DNA of 64,000 nt from Brachybacterium sp. P6-10-X1 (GCF_001969445.1 NZ_CP017297.1:1178001-1242000); one strand, 5' to 3'. Positions 19,816 through 31,138 are shown, counted from the first letter of the stretch. A program made the numbers and translations. Notes: a model not told the origin generated them from the letters alone.

Positions 19816-21537
19816 TCAGGTCCGACCGTCGCCCCGCGGGTCCTTCCGCTGCGGGGGATCGGAGCCCTCACGACGGGCGTCGGTCGCCTCCATGAACGGC
19901 GGGGACGACGGCGCCGGAGGCATCTGCGTCCGCACCGGGCCGATCCGGCGCGTGCGCAAGGGGTCCTTGCGCAGGTCCAGGTACAACGAGATGCACAGAC
20001 CGATCAGGACGAACACGAAGGGCGTGGCCGTGAGGATGGTGAAGGTCTGCAGGGCTTGCAGGCCTCCGACCAGCAGAAGCATCGCGGCCACCACCCCGGT
20101 CAGCACCGCCCACAGCACCACGAGCGGCTCCCATGGCTCCTGGCGCCCGCGGGAGGACAGCGTGCTGAGCACGAGCGCGCCCGCATCAGCACCGGAGACG
20201 AAGAAGATCGACGTGAGGAAGATCACCGCCCCAGCGGTGATCGGCAGCACGGGGTACTCCTGCAGCATCGTGAAGAAAGCCGCCGCCTCGCTGCCGGTTC
20301 CGGCGATGTCGATCCCTGCGAACTGCAGATGGAGGCCGGCGCCGCCGAAGACCACGAACCACACGGCGCTGATCAGGGTCGGCACGAGCAGCACCCCGAG
20401 CACGTACTCCCGGATCGTGCGGCCCTTGGAGATGCGGGCGATGAACGTGCCGACGAAGGGCGTCCAGGAGATCCACCAGGCCCAGTAGAAGATCGTCCAC
20501 TGCGCCAGCCAGTCGCCGCCGCCGAACACGGCGGTGTGGAAGCTCATCGGCACCAGATTGCTGAGGTAAGCGCCGATCGCATCGGGGAAGAGGTCGAGGA
20601 TGAAGACCGTCGGCCCGAGGACGAACACGAACACGGCCAGCGCGAACGCCACGACCATATTGGTGTTCGACAACCACTTGATACCCCGGGAGACGCCGCT
20701 CGCCGCGGACAGGACGATGCCGACGGTGAGCACCATGATCACGATGATCGCGAGCGACGTGCTGCCCTGCTCGGGGAAGTCGCCCGTCCGCAGGAGCGCG
20801 ATGCCGGCGGCCACCTGCAGCGCACCGAAGCCCAGCGAGGTCGCCGAGCCGAACTTCGTGCAGATGATGGCGAGGATGTCGATGGGCTTCCCCCAGCCCT
20901 TCTCCTCGATCGCACGCTTGCCGAAGATGGCCTGGAACGGTGAGCTCAGGAGGTTGCCGCGGCCGAGCCGGAACGTGGAGTAGGCGAGCGCGAGGCCCAC
21001 CACGGAATACATGGCCCAGGGGTGGAGTCCCCAGTGGAAGAACGTGTAGGCCATCCCGTGCTGCGCCGCGAGTTCACTGCCCGGTTCCGCGTCCACGAAC
21101 GGCGGAGGGGTCATCAAGTGGCTCACCGGCTCGTAGACGCCGAAGAACATGAGTCCGATCCCCATGCCGGCGCTGAACATCATCGCCACCCAGGAGACGG
21201 TGGAGAACTCCGGCTTCTCGCCGTTCTGCGAGAGCGGGATCCGGCCGTACCGGCCGAAGGCCAGGACCAGGGAGAACACCACGAACCCACTGGCTGCGAG
21301 GATGAAGAACCAACCCAAGGAGCTCGTCACCCAGTCCAGCGCGCTGCCGGTGACGCTGCCCACCTGATCAGGGAACACCATCCCCACCACCGTGGTGACG
21401 GCGATGACGCCGAAGGCGCATCCGAAGACGACCTTGTCGATGCTGGCGAACCCCCGCCGGACATCGAGATTCGCGATCTTCTCGGGGTTGTCCGCGTCGG
21501 AGTCGTGCACTGTCGGATCTGAGGTGTCGTTCACCAT
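19816..21537 (-). CDS. BCCT-family betaine/choline/carnitine transporter
   Basis: This 573-residue sodium- or proton-coupled importer of compatible solutes sits in the cytoplasmic membrane. About twelve hydrophobic helices are visible. The family signature lies in helix 8 (WTIFYWAWWISWTPFVGTF), followed by IARISKGRTIREYVLG, and the early FSAGMGIGLMFFGVYEP segment is also typical. Translation starts at the ATG at 21537 behind AGGAGG; the frame is open upstream to 21651 without family features. The short hydrophilic N- and C-termini could carry osmosensing functions as in BetP, but length and charge are modest. Substrate cannot be fixed from sequence. Confidence 0.92.
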   Translation of the reverse strand: MVNDTSDPTVHDSDADNPEKIANLDVRRGFASIDKVVFGCAFGVIAVTTVVGMVFPDQVGSVTGSALDWVTSSLGWFFILAASGFVVFSLVLAFGRYGRIPLSQNGEKPEFSTVSWVAMMFSAGMGIGLMFFGVYEPVSHLMTPPPFVDAEPGSELAAQHGMAYTFFHWGLHPWAMYSVVGLALAYSTFRLGRGNLLSSPFQAIFGKRAIEEKGWGKPIDILAIICTKFGSATSLGFGALQVAAGIALLRTGDFPEQGSTSLAIIVIMVLTVGIVLSAASGVSRGIKWLSNTNMVVAFALAVFVFVLGPTVFILDLFPDAIGAYLSNLVPMSFHTAVFGGGDWLAQWTIFYWAWWISWTPFVGTFIARISKGRTIREYVLGVLLVPTLISAVWFVVFGGAGLHLQFAGIDIAGTGSEAAAFFTMLQEYPVLPITAGAVIFLTSIFFVSGADAGALVLSTLSSRGRQEPWEPLVVLWAVLTGVVAAMLLLVGGLQALQTFTILTATPFVFVLIGLCISLYLDLRKDPLRTRRIGPVRTQMPPAPSSPPFMEATDARREGSDPPQRKDPRGDGRT

Positions 21538-21655
21538 CTGGGACCTCCTGTCCCGGATCCCGAGCCACGCCCCCGGGGCCCTCCGGCGGGGGTCGACGGG
21601 AAGACGGGCCCGGTCTCCGCGCCCGATGACGGGCTCGCGGGCCAGCTTCACGAGT

Positions 21656-21661
21656 TACGAT
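21656..21661 (+). promoter_or_regulatory. Candidate -10 box, leaderless start of the adenosyltransferase-like gene
   Basis: TACGAT lies 6 nt before the GTG at 21668, with no Shine-Dalgarno present. It diverges from the BCCT gene (start 21537). Confidence 0.45.
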
Positions 21662-21667
21662 ACTCTC

Positions 21668-22282
21668 GTGAGTGACGCACAGCACAGTCAACGGGGCGAC
21701 GACACCTCGTCCCACCGCAGTGCGCACGCCCTGGGGCGCACGGACTTCGGTGACGTGGGCGAGGTGACCAAGCACGACAGCCGGCTGTCCGCCTTCGGCG
21801 CCTGCGAGGAAGCCAACGTCGCGGTCGGCACCGCCCTGGCGTTCGGAGACTTCGAGGTCGAGATCGCCGGGACGCTGACGAGCGTGCAGAACGACCTCTT
21901 CGATCTGGCCGCCGACCTCAGCGTGCCGTTCGACGAGTCCGACGAACCTGATGTCGTGCGGATCACCGAGCAGCATCTGACGTGGGTCGATCGAGCCTAT
22001 GAGCACTACTCCGCACAGCTCACGCCCATCGAGGGGTACATCCTGCCGGGCGGCACCGTCCCGGCGGCGCTGCTGTACCAGGCTCGGGTGGCCGTGCGCA
22101 GGGCCGAGCGTGCCACCCTGGCGGCCATGGCCGAGTTCCCCGAGTCGACCAACGTCCTCGTGCCGCGCTACCTCAACAGCGCCTCGTCGCTGATCTTCGT
22201 CCTGGCCCGCACGCACAACAGCGAGCTCGGGGACACGATGTGGAACCCGCTGGGCTCCGTCACCGCTCGACCGCAGAACTAG
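21668..22282 (+). CDS. PduO-type cob(I)alamin adenosyltransferase-like protein
   Basis: This 204-residue protein has the helical-bundle signatures of the PduO family: KHDSRLSAFGACEEANVAVG (35-54), VRRAERATLAAM and VPRYLNSASSLIFVLAR near the end. These bundles bind ATP and cobalamin. The N-terminal ATP loop (usual form TxTGDxGxT) is poorly conserved here, reading RGDDTSSHRSAHALGRTDFG, so enzymatic activity is less certain than the fold. The GTG at 21668 is chosen because it follows a -10-like box at leaderless spacing; longer in-frame starts exist. The 3' end overlaps the convergent GNAT gene by 23 bp. Confidence 0.72.
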   Translation: MSDAQHSQRGDDTSSHRSAHALGRTDFGDVGEVTKHDSRLSAFGACEEANVAVGTALAFGDFEVEIAGTLTSVQNDLFDLAADLSVPFDESDEPDVVRITEQHLTWVDRAYEHYSAQLTPIEGYILPGGTVPAALLYQARVAVRRAERATLAAMAEFPESTNVLVPRYLNSASSLIFVLARTHNSELGDTMWNPLGSVTARPQN

Positions 22283-23117
22283 ACCGCGTTCTGTAGTGGT
22301 AGTCGCCGAGGCGGTCGAACCCGAGCTGTCGATACATCGCTCGCGCGGCGTCGTTGTCCCGTTCGACCTCGAGCAGGGCGCGGCGCGCGCCCTGGACGAC
22401 CGCGAGGGCCAGCAGGGTCCGGGAGAGGGCGCGACCGTGGCCCTCGCGGCGATGGGCGGGGCTCACCGCGATCATGTTCAGCACAGCGGCGGTCTCCTTG
22501 CCCGCGGGGACGAGGGCCGCGCGCCCGACGGCGACGGGCTCACCCTCGGCCCGCAGCAGCACCTGCACCGCCGGGGTCCCCGCGAGGATGTCGTGCAGGG
22601 TCTCCCGGGCCCGCTCGCCCTCGCGCGGGGCGAGCTGCCAGGCGGCCTCGAACCAGTCCTCGTCCAGGGCGCCGGTGCGGATCTCGGCGCCCCCGTGCGG
22701 CACGTCCCCTCGCCCGGGCCCGAGGCTCGTGGTGAGCAGCTCGCTGTCCCCCTCGCGCCGGTAGCCGCGCTCGCACAGAGCGTCGTCCAATCCCTCGGGC
22801 CCCTGGGAGTCCAGCACCCGGAACGTCGGGACGTCACCGGCCACCTCGTACAGGCCCTCGACCCGGCCGATCGCCGCGGCCAGGTCGTCCGGGGACGCGG
22901 GTGCGTCCAGGGCGACGGCGCTGTTGGCGCGGCGGGTGATGCCGCGGGACCGCAGCAGGGCGAAGCCGCCGACGTCCAGGCGCTGCAGCGGTCTCCAGCC
23001 GGCGATCAGCGCCTCGGTGAGGTGGTGGCCGCCGAGCGGGCGGGAGGCAGTTGCACCCCGGGGATTCTTCGCGGTCTTCGAGGACTTCGTGGCGCTGCGG
23101 CGCGGGCGGGAGCTCAT
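22260..23117 (-). CDS. GNAT-family N-acetyltransferase
   Basis: This 285-residue protein carries the acetyl-CoA-binding motif A near its C-terminus (VSPAHRREGHGRALSRTLLA). The downstream NDAARAMYRQLGFDRLGDYHYR is typical of GNATs that modify small molecules or protein N-termini. The N-terminal ~30 residues are basic and Ser/Arg/Lys-rich, and the middle part looks like a degenerate first GNAT lobe. Substrate is unknown. The ATG at 23117 is preceded by TAGGAT at 7 nt, without Shine-Dalgarno. It is convergent with the adenosyltransferase-like gene (23-bp overlap) and divergent from the small acidic protein gene. Confidence 0.82.
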   Translation of the reverse strand: MSSRPRRSATKSSKTAKNPRGATASRPLGGHHLTEALIAGWRPLQRLDVGGFALLRSRGITRRANSAVALDAPASPDDLAAAIGRVEGLYEVAGDVPTFRVLDSQGPEGLDDALCERGYRREGDSELLTTSLGPGRGDVPHGGAEIRTGALDEDWFEAAWQLAPREGERARETLHDILAGTPAVQVLLRAEGEPVAVGRAALVPAGKETAAVLNMIAVSPAHRREGHGRALSRTLLALAVVQGARRALLEVERDNDAARAMYRQLGFDRLGDYHYRTRSSSAVER

Positions 23118-23124
23118 CGCTGCG

Positions 23125-23130
23125 ATCCTA
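23125..23130 (-). promoter_or_regulatory. Candidate -10 box of the GNAT gene
   Basis: TAGGAT on the minus strand lies 7 nt before the ATG at 23117. Its -35 region would overlap the -10 box of the divergent gene, so the two promoters probably compete. Confidence 0.45.
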
Positions 23131-23144
23131 GCGAGCGACCCCGG

Positions 23145-23150
23145 TAGAAT
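23145..23150 (+). promoter_or_regulatory. Candidate -10 box of the small acidic protein gene
   Basis: TAGAAT is a near-consensus -10. It would give a 5' leader of about 35 nt carrying the purine-rich GGAAGAAGG before the ATG at 23192, so this gene is conventionally translated. Confidence 0.5.
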
Positions 23151-23191
23151 TCGTCCACCATCCGCGGACTCCCCGAGGAAGAAGGCCCGCC

Positions 23192-23404
23192 ATGTCCGTC
23201 GACCCGCATGTCGATTACCACGCGCACGATCCCGAGGACGACGACCAGCCGTCGGACGACCCGACGGTCCGCGAGGCCCAGGAGCTCGAGCAGCGCATGC
23301 GCCGGGCCCTGGCCACCAAGGAGGACCCGCTGCGCGACGACGAGTCCACCTCGGAGCGTCTGCGCCGCCTGGAGAGCGAGGATCCCGAGCCCACCGAGGA
23401 CTGA
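23192..23404 (+). CDS. Small acidic protein of unknown function
   Basis: This 70-residue, strongly acidic and hydrophilic protein has no membrane segment and no cysteine. The N-terminal half is rich in Asp and His (VDYHAHDPEDDDQPSDD). The middle forms a probable amphipathic helix (REAQELEQRMRRALATKED), and the tail is Glu/Pro-rich. A purine-rich Shine-Dalgarno and a good -10 box support it as a real gene. It lies between a divergent GNAT gene and a codirectional RecQ-like helicase gene 91 nt downstream. I do not recognise the family; disorder plus one helix suggests a binding or adaptor role at most. Confidence 0.7.
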   Translation: MSVDPHVDYHAHDPEDDDQPSDDPTVREAQELEQRMRRALATKEDPLRDDESTSERLRRLESEDPEPTED

Positions 23405-23483
23405 CGGTGTCGATGGCGTCATCGGCCGGGACCGGGCCCGTCCACGACGCCGCCCCTCGTGCCCGTACGTCGTCCCCGCTTGC

Positions 23484-23489
23484 CACACT
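23484..23489 (+). promoter_or_regulatory. Candidate -10 box of the RecQ-like helicase gene
   Basis: CACACT lies 6 nt before the ATG at 23496, matching the leaderless spacing seen elsewhere in the window. The intervening GGGGGC is too close to the ATG to act as a normal Shine-Dalgarno. Confidence 0.35.
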
Positions 23490-23495
23490 GGGGGC

Positions 23496-25757
23496 ATGGA
23501 CTCCCGCGCTCCGTCCCCCACCCCGGCTGCGACCTCGACCGCTGCGAGCCTGCGCGAGGAGGCGCAGGAGGCGCTGCGCGCCCTGACCGGTCGCGCCGAT
23601 GCCGAGTTCCACGACGGCCAGTTCGAGGCCGTCTCGGCGCTGGTCGAGCAGCGGCGGCGGGTGCTCGTGGTCCAGCGCACCGGCTGGGGCAAGTCCGCCG
23701 TGTACTTCCTGGCCGCGCTGCTGCAGCGGCGTCGCGGCGCGGGCCCGGCGCTGATCATCTCCCCGCTCATCGCCCTGATGCGCGACCAGGTGGCGGCCGC
23801 TCGCCGGGCGGGCGTCCGGGCGGAGGCGATCAGCTCGGCGAATCCGACCCAGTGGACCGATATCGAGCAGGCGCTGGACGACGACGAGCTCGACGTCCTG
23901 CTGGTCTCCCCCGAGCGACTGGTCAATCCGCGGTTCCGGGCGGATCAGCTGCCCCGCCTGATCGAGCGCTGCGGACTGCTGGTGATCGACGAGGCGCACT
24001 GCATCTCCGACTGGGGCCACGACTTCCGGCCCGACTACCGGCGCCTGCGCGATCTGGTCGGCGAGCTCGGCGACCTGGTGCCCGTGCTCGCGACCACCGC
24101 GACGGCGAACTCCCGTGTGGTCGCCGACGTCGCCGAGCAGCTGAACGCCCAGAGCGAGGGTGCGGCGCCGGTGCTGACCCTGCGAGGCTCGCTCACCCGG
24201 GATTCGCTGCGCCTGGGCTGCCTCACCCTGCCCGATGACCGCGCACGCCTGGAGTACCTGGTCCGGCACCTCGATCAGCTGCCGGGCTCGGGGATCATCT
24301 ACACCCTCACGGTCTCCGCGGCGGAGGACCTGGCGGACCTGCTGGATCGTCCCGGCCGCCGGGTGCGCGCCTACACCGGCCGCACGGATCCCGAGGAGCG
24401 GGCCGAGCTCGAGCAGGCCCTGAAGGACAACGAGGTCAAGGCCCTGGCCGCCACCAGTGCGCTGGGCATGGGCTTCGACAAGCCCGACCTCGGCTACGTC
24501 GTGCACCTGGGAGCGCCGAGCTCTCCGGTGGCCTACTACCAGCAGGTCGGCCGCGCCGGTCGGGCGACCGATACCGCCGATGTGCTGCTGCTGCCGGGAC
24601 GCGAGGACCGGGCCATCTGGGAGTACTTCGCGACCGCCTCGATGCCCGCCCAGGCCGACGCCGATGCGGTGCTCGCCGAGCTCGGCGCGGCCGCGGCTCC
24701 CGTCTCCACCCCGGCGCTGGAGGCCCGGGTGGACGTGAAGCGCAGCGCGCTCGAGCTGCTGCTGAAGGTGCTCGCGGTCGAAGGCGCGGTCCAGGCGGTG
24801 CGCGGTGGCTGGATCGCCACGGGCGGGCCCTGGGCCTATGACGCGCCGCGCTACGAGAACGTCGCCAGGGCCCGTCGCGAGGAGCAGCAGGCGATGCTCG
24901 ACTACGAACGCCTGGAGCCCGGGGATCCGCAGCAGTGCCGGATGCTGTTCCTGGCCCGGCAGCTCGATGACGACACGGCCGCCCCCTGCGGGCGCTGCGA
25001 CGTGTGCACCGCGGCCTGGTACCCGGCCCCCGACGCCGCCTCGCTCGGCGCCTCCCCGCACGACGCGGGCACCGGCGGGGCGGAGTCGGACGCGTCCCAG
25101 GTGGCCGTCTCCCGCCTGCTGGACCGGGTCGGGGTACCGGTGGATCCTCGCAAGCAGTGGCCGCAGGGCCTGGACCGCCTGGGGCTGACCGCTGAGTCCG
25201 GTGCGCCGCTGCGCGGGAACATCGCCCCCGCCGAACGCGTCGAGGAGGGCCGGGCGCTGGCGCGCATGTCGGACCTGGGATGGGCGGTGCCGCTGCGGGA
25301 GCTGCTCCGCGTCGATGAGCAGGGCCACCGGGTCGATGCCCCGCTCACCCCGGCGATCGCGCAGCGCGTGGTCGAGGTGCTCGCCGACTGGGACTGGGAC
25401 CGGCGCCCCGCGGCGGTGCTGGCGGTCAGGTCGACCACCCGCCCGCTGCTGGTGCGCGAGCTCGCCGCCGGGATCGCGCGCCTCGGGAGGATGCAGGACC
25501 TCGGGGATCTGCCGCTGTCGGCCGACGCCGCCCCGCTGTCCGGGGCCCGCAACAGCGCCTTCCGCGTCGCGGCGCTGTGGGACCGGTTCGTGGTCACCCC
25601 GGAGCTGACCGAGCAGATCTCGACCCTGGAGGGTGCCCCGATCCTGTTGGTCGACGACGAGATCGACACCCGCTGGACGATGACCCTGGCCGGGCGCCTG
25701 CTGCGCCGCGCGGGGTCGGGCCCCGTCCTGCCGCTGTCCCTGGCGCTGGTCAGCTGA
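23496..25757 (+). CDS. RecQ-family DNA helicase with phosphoribosyltransferase-like C-terminus
   Basis: This 753-residue SF2 helicase has Walker A RTGWGKS (61-67), DEAH box VIDEAHCISDWGHDFRPDY (163-181) and the RecQ motif VI region YYQQVGRAGRA. A Cys-rich Zn-binding patch follows (CRMLF ... CGRCDVC, about 485-510). Instead of an HRDC domain, the last ~200 residues end in PILLVDDEIDTRWTMTLAGR (715-734), which resembles the PRPP-binding loop of type I phosphoribosyltransferases such as ComF. The role is probably DNA repair or recombination; the tail may sense nucleotides or be structural. The stop abuts the stop of the convergent Tat-protein gene with no gap. Confidence 0.85.
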   Translation: MDSRAPSPTPAATSTAASLREEAQEALRALTGRADAEFHDGQFEAVSALVEQRRRVLVVQRTGWGKSAVYFLAALLQRRRGAGPALIISPLIALMRDQVAAARRAGVRAEAISSANPTQWTDIEQALDDDELDVLLVSPERLVNPRFRADQLPRLIERCGLLVIDEAHCISDWGHDFRPDYRRLRDLVGELGDLVPVLATTATANSRVVADVAEQLNAQSEGAAPVLTLRGSLTRDSLRLGCLTLPDDRARLEYLVRHLDQLPGSGIIYTLTVSAAEDLADLLDRPGRRVRAYTGRTDPEERAELEQALKDNEVKALAATSALGMGFDKPDLGYVVHLGAPSSPVAYYQQVGRAGRATDTADVLLLPGREDRAIWEYFATASMPAQADADAVLAELGAAAAPVSTPALEARVDVKRSALELLLKVLAVEGAVQAVRGGWIATGGPWAYDAPRYENVARARREEQQAMLDYERLEPGDPQQCRMLFLARQLDDDTAAPCGRCDVCTAAWYPAPDAASLGASPHDAGTGGAESDASQVAVSRLLDRVGVPVDPRKQWPQGLDRLGLTAESGAPLRGNIAPAERVEEGRALARMSDLGWAVPLRELLRVDEQGHRVDAPLTPAIAQRVVEVLADWDWDRRPAAVLAVRSTTRPLLVRELAAGIARLGRMQDLGDLPLSADAAPLSGARNSAFRVAALWDRFVVTPELTEQISTLEGAPILLVDDEIDTRWTMTLAGRLLRRAGSGPVLPLSLALVS

Positions 25758-26993
25758 TCACGGGCCGTAGTCCTCGGAGCCGACCGCGAAGACCGGCCTG
25801 TCGCCGGTCTCCTCCCGCAGGCTCCACAGCAGGTCGGGACCGTCCTCCTCCGGCCAGTAGCTGATCGACTCGCCCCAGTTCACCCAGGGGTGGGAGGCCA
25901 TCTCGCCGGTCCCGGACCAGGCGTGCAGGGTCCTCTGCGTCGAATTGGACTGGTTGAACCACCAGGTGCCGCCGGAGGAGGCGACCCCGTTGAGATGGTG
26001 CAGCGGGACCTCGAGCGCCTCGGTGGCGGTCACGGTGCCCGGGAAGCGGGTGCTGTCCGGGGCGAAGGGGAAGCGCACGGCGCGGGTGGTGCCGTTGGGG
26101 TAGTCCTCGCAGTCCGGGCAGCGGTACTCGGTCATGACGAGGGATCTGCTGGAGCGGTCCAGCGAGATGGTCGACCAGACCAGCTCCTTGGCTCCCTCGC
26201 GGGTCGCGATCGTGCCGACCTGCGGGAGGGCGTAGCGGTAGTGGTGGGCGTAGAAGGTGTCGCCGACACGGCCGATCTGCTCCTTGTCCCCGCCGGTGTC
26301 GGTGGTGAGGATCCGACTCATGTCGAACACGCGCATGCCCTGCGCCGTGTCCGCGACATAGAGCAGATCCCCGTACCAGGCGATGCCGCCGACGTGGATG
26401 GTGACGTCGCGGAAGCTGGGTTCCTCGGCGGTGCCGGTGGGCTCGACCAGGAGGATTCGCCGGTAGGAGTTCGCATGGTCGGCGTCCCAGTCGATGAGGT
26501 TGATCCGGGAGCCTTCCGGGGACGAGTTGTAGAAGCTCACCGCGATCAGCTGGCGGCCGTCGTACCGGCCGTCCTGCGCGGTCCCGACGGCGTCGCGGCT
26601 GGTGGTGATGCCCTGAGGGGCGACATCTGGGTCGTCCTCGTCGCCGGAGTCGAAGCGGAAGCCGTGGAGCTGTCCGTCGACGACGCCGTCCACCGGGGTC
26701 CGGTCGTGGTTCGCGGTGTCCATGACCTCGCTGACGCTCGCCCCGCCGGCCTGCTCCAGCAGCGCCTCCACGTGGTCCGCGCCGGTGGTGTAGTCCGCGG
26801 TGAGGGTGAAGGAGTTCGGAGAGATCGTGTCGGGCGCACCCGCGGCGCGGGCCGGGGAAGCGGGCAGCATCGCGCCGCCGGCGGTGACGGCACCGAGCAG
26901 ACCGGCTCCGCGCAGGACTGTGCGACGGTCGATCCCTCCCGCGAGGATTCGGTCAGGGTCCGAGGCCTGGGCGTTCGGGGTGGTGGCACTCAT
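25758..26993 (-). CDS. Tat-exported protein of unknown function
   Basis: This 411-residue protein has a twin-arginine signal (DRRTVLRGAGLLGAVTAGGA, about 22-41) and a likely cleavage site after ASPARAAG near residue 52. The mature part is acidic and aromatic-rich, with recurring short strand-like segments (IHVGGIAWYGDLLYVADTAQG, VPLHHLNGVASSGGTWWFNQ). These suggest a beta-propeller-like secreted protein. Tat export implies folding, possibly with a cofactor, before secretion. The ATG at 26993 follows AGGAAGG. I cannot name the family. The C-terminal stop is back to back with the RecQ stop. Confidence 0.75.
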   Translation of the reverse strand: MSATTPNAQASDPDRILAGGIDRRTVLRGAGLLGAVTAGGAMLPASPARAAGAPDTISPNSFTLTADYTTGADHVEALLEQAGGASVSEVMDTANHDRTPVDGVVDGQLHGFRFDSGDEDDPDVAPQGITTSRDAVGTAQDGRYDGRQLIAVSFYNSSPEGSRINLIDWDADHANSYRRILLVEPTGTAEEPSFRDVTIHVGGIAWYGDLLYVADTAQGMRVFDMSRILTTDTGGDKEQIGRVGDTFYAHHYRYALPQVGTIATREGAKELVWSTISLDRSSRSLVMTEYRCPDCEDYPNGTTRAVRFPFAPDSTRFPGTVTATEALEVPLHHLNGVASSGGTWWFNQSNSTQRTLHAWSGTGEMASHPWVNWGESISYWPEEDGPDLLWSLREETGDRPVFAVGSEDYGP

Positions 26994-27115
26994 GGCCGAG
27001 CAGCCTTCCTGAGGGGTTCGAGGTGAGGCGCACCACCGTGGCACCGCAGGGCGGAGCTGTCGAGAGCTTTTCGCGGACCCTGCCCGAACGGAGGAGGCCA
27101 CCTGTTCCCGGAGCG

Positions 27116-30013
<2,898 letters not shown>

Positions 30014-31138
30014 TCAGCGCGCGACGCGCTCGGCCCAGGTCGGGGCCGCGCGCAGCAGCGCCTCGAGGGCGCCCTCGTCCAGCAGGGTGGAGCGGTCGGG
30101 CTGGGCCGAGGGGTCGACCCGGCCGGCGTGGACCGCGTGCGCGGACCCCGTGTGGGCCAGCAGGGTGCAGCCCGCCGCATCGGCATCGCTGTGGCCCAGA
30201 CGGTTCCAGATCTCCAGCATCGTCTCCAGCTCGGGGGCGAGCCTCCCGCCGGCGCGCGGATCCACCACGAGCTCGACATGGCATCCCTCGTCGTGCGCCT
30301 GGGCGATGGCCTCCCACAGGGCGCGGCCCTCCGGCGTCTGCAGCGTCGGCATCCGGCGCGGACCGATCGCCATCCGGCGGATTCCGGCCTCTCTCGCGGC
30401 CCGCAGCAGACGCACGTCCGCGCCCACCCCGACGGTCACCGAGTCGGCGTCCAGCCCGGCGTCCGTCAAAGCCGCCGTGAGGCTGCGCCACAGCATCCCG
30501 ATCTCGGGCGCTCCCAGCGCCGGATAGCGGCGCCTCCCCGACGGGGTGGGGATCCGGCCCTCGTGGACACCAGCCACGGCGTCCTCGCGCAGCAACAGGT
30601 GGGGCCGGGATCCGGGGACCCGCTCCCGCAGCTCATCGAGGTGGTCGATCAATCCCTCGGCCAACAGCATCGGCAGGTCGCGCACGGCACCGGGATCACC
30701 CAGGGTGCGCTCCCCGGTGCCCAGGAAGGTGGCGGCGGAGAGGGTGGCCGGGCCGAGCGCGGTCGTCATCAGCGGTCCCTCGTAGCCGAGCAGGGCGATG
30801 CGGGCCGCATCGAGGGTGCGCCCGCGCAGCTCACGGGCGTGATGCCAGGCGCGGCCGACGCCCGGACCGAGCCGCCACCCATAGCTGACCAGGTCACCGG
30901 TGGTCTCGGCGAGCAGTGCGAGGGTGGCCGGCAGAATGTGGTCGGTCTCGTCGATGCCGAGGGCGGAGGGCAGGTACAGACGCGTCGCGATCTGCTCCTC
31001 GAGATCATCGCCGAGCAGGGCCCGCAGGCGCATCAGCGCGGCGAGGTGCGGATCGTCCGGGAGCTCGAGGCGCGCCGCCTGCGCCGCGGTGGGCGCGCGG
31101 AACGTGCCGTCGCCGGTGAGGGTGACCAGGGTGCTCAT
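30014..31138 (-). CDS. MetE-like (cobalamin-independent methionine synthase superfamily) protein
   Basis: This 374-residue protein resembles the C-terminal barrel of the vitamin-B12-independent methionine synthase/UROD-like superfamily, including LTGDGTFRAPTAAQAA and HATTLG-like strand patterns. The position between mnmA and ligA is conserved in actinobacteria (as I recall, Rv3015c has this place in Mycobacterium). A clear His-x-Cys zinc site as in true MetE is not evident; GCTLLAHTGSAHAVHAG is the closest segment. Methionine synthesis is therefore doubtful and the function unknown. The ATG overlaps the mnmA stop by 4 bp. Confidence 0.7.
   Translation of the reverse strand: MSTLVTLTGDGTFRAPTAAQAARLELPDDPHLAALMRLRALLGDDLEEQIATRLYLPSALGIDETDHILPATLALLAETTGDLVSYGWRLGPGVGRAWHHARELRGRTLDAARIALLGYEGPLMTTALGPATLSAATFLGTGERTLGDPGAVRDLPMLLAEGLIDHLDELRERVPGSRPHLLLREDAVAGVHEGRIPTPSGRRRYPALGAPEIGMLWRSLTAALTDAGLDADSVTVGVGADVRLLRAAREAGIRRMAIGPRRMPTLQTPEGRALWEAIAQAHDEGCHVELVVDPRAGGRLAPELETMLEIWNRLGHSDADAAGCTLLAHTGSAHAVHAGRVDPSAQPDRSTLLDEGALEALLRAAPTWAERVAR

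Noticed and set aside
22260-25328. A 1022-residue open frame antisense to most of the RecQ-like helicase gene
   Set aside because: Only its last 285 residues (the GNAT protein) look like protein; the rest is an Arg/Gln/Gly-rich mirror of the helicase codons, expected at this GC content.
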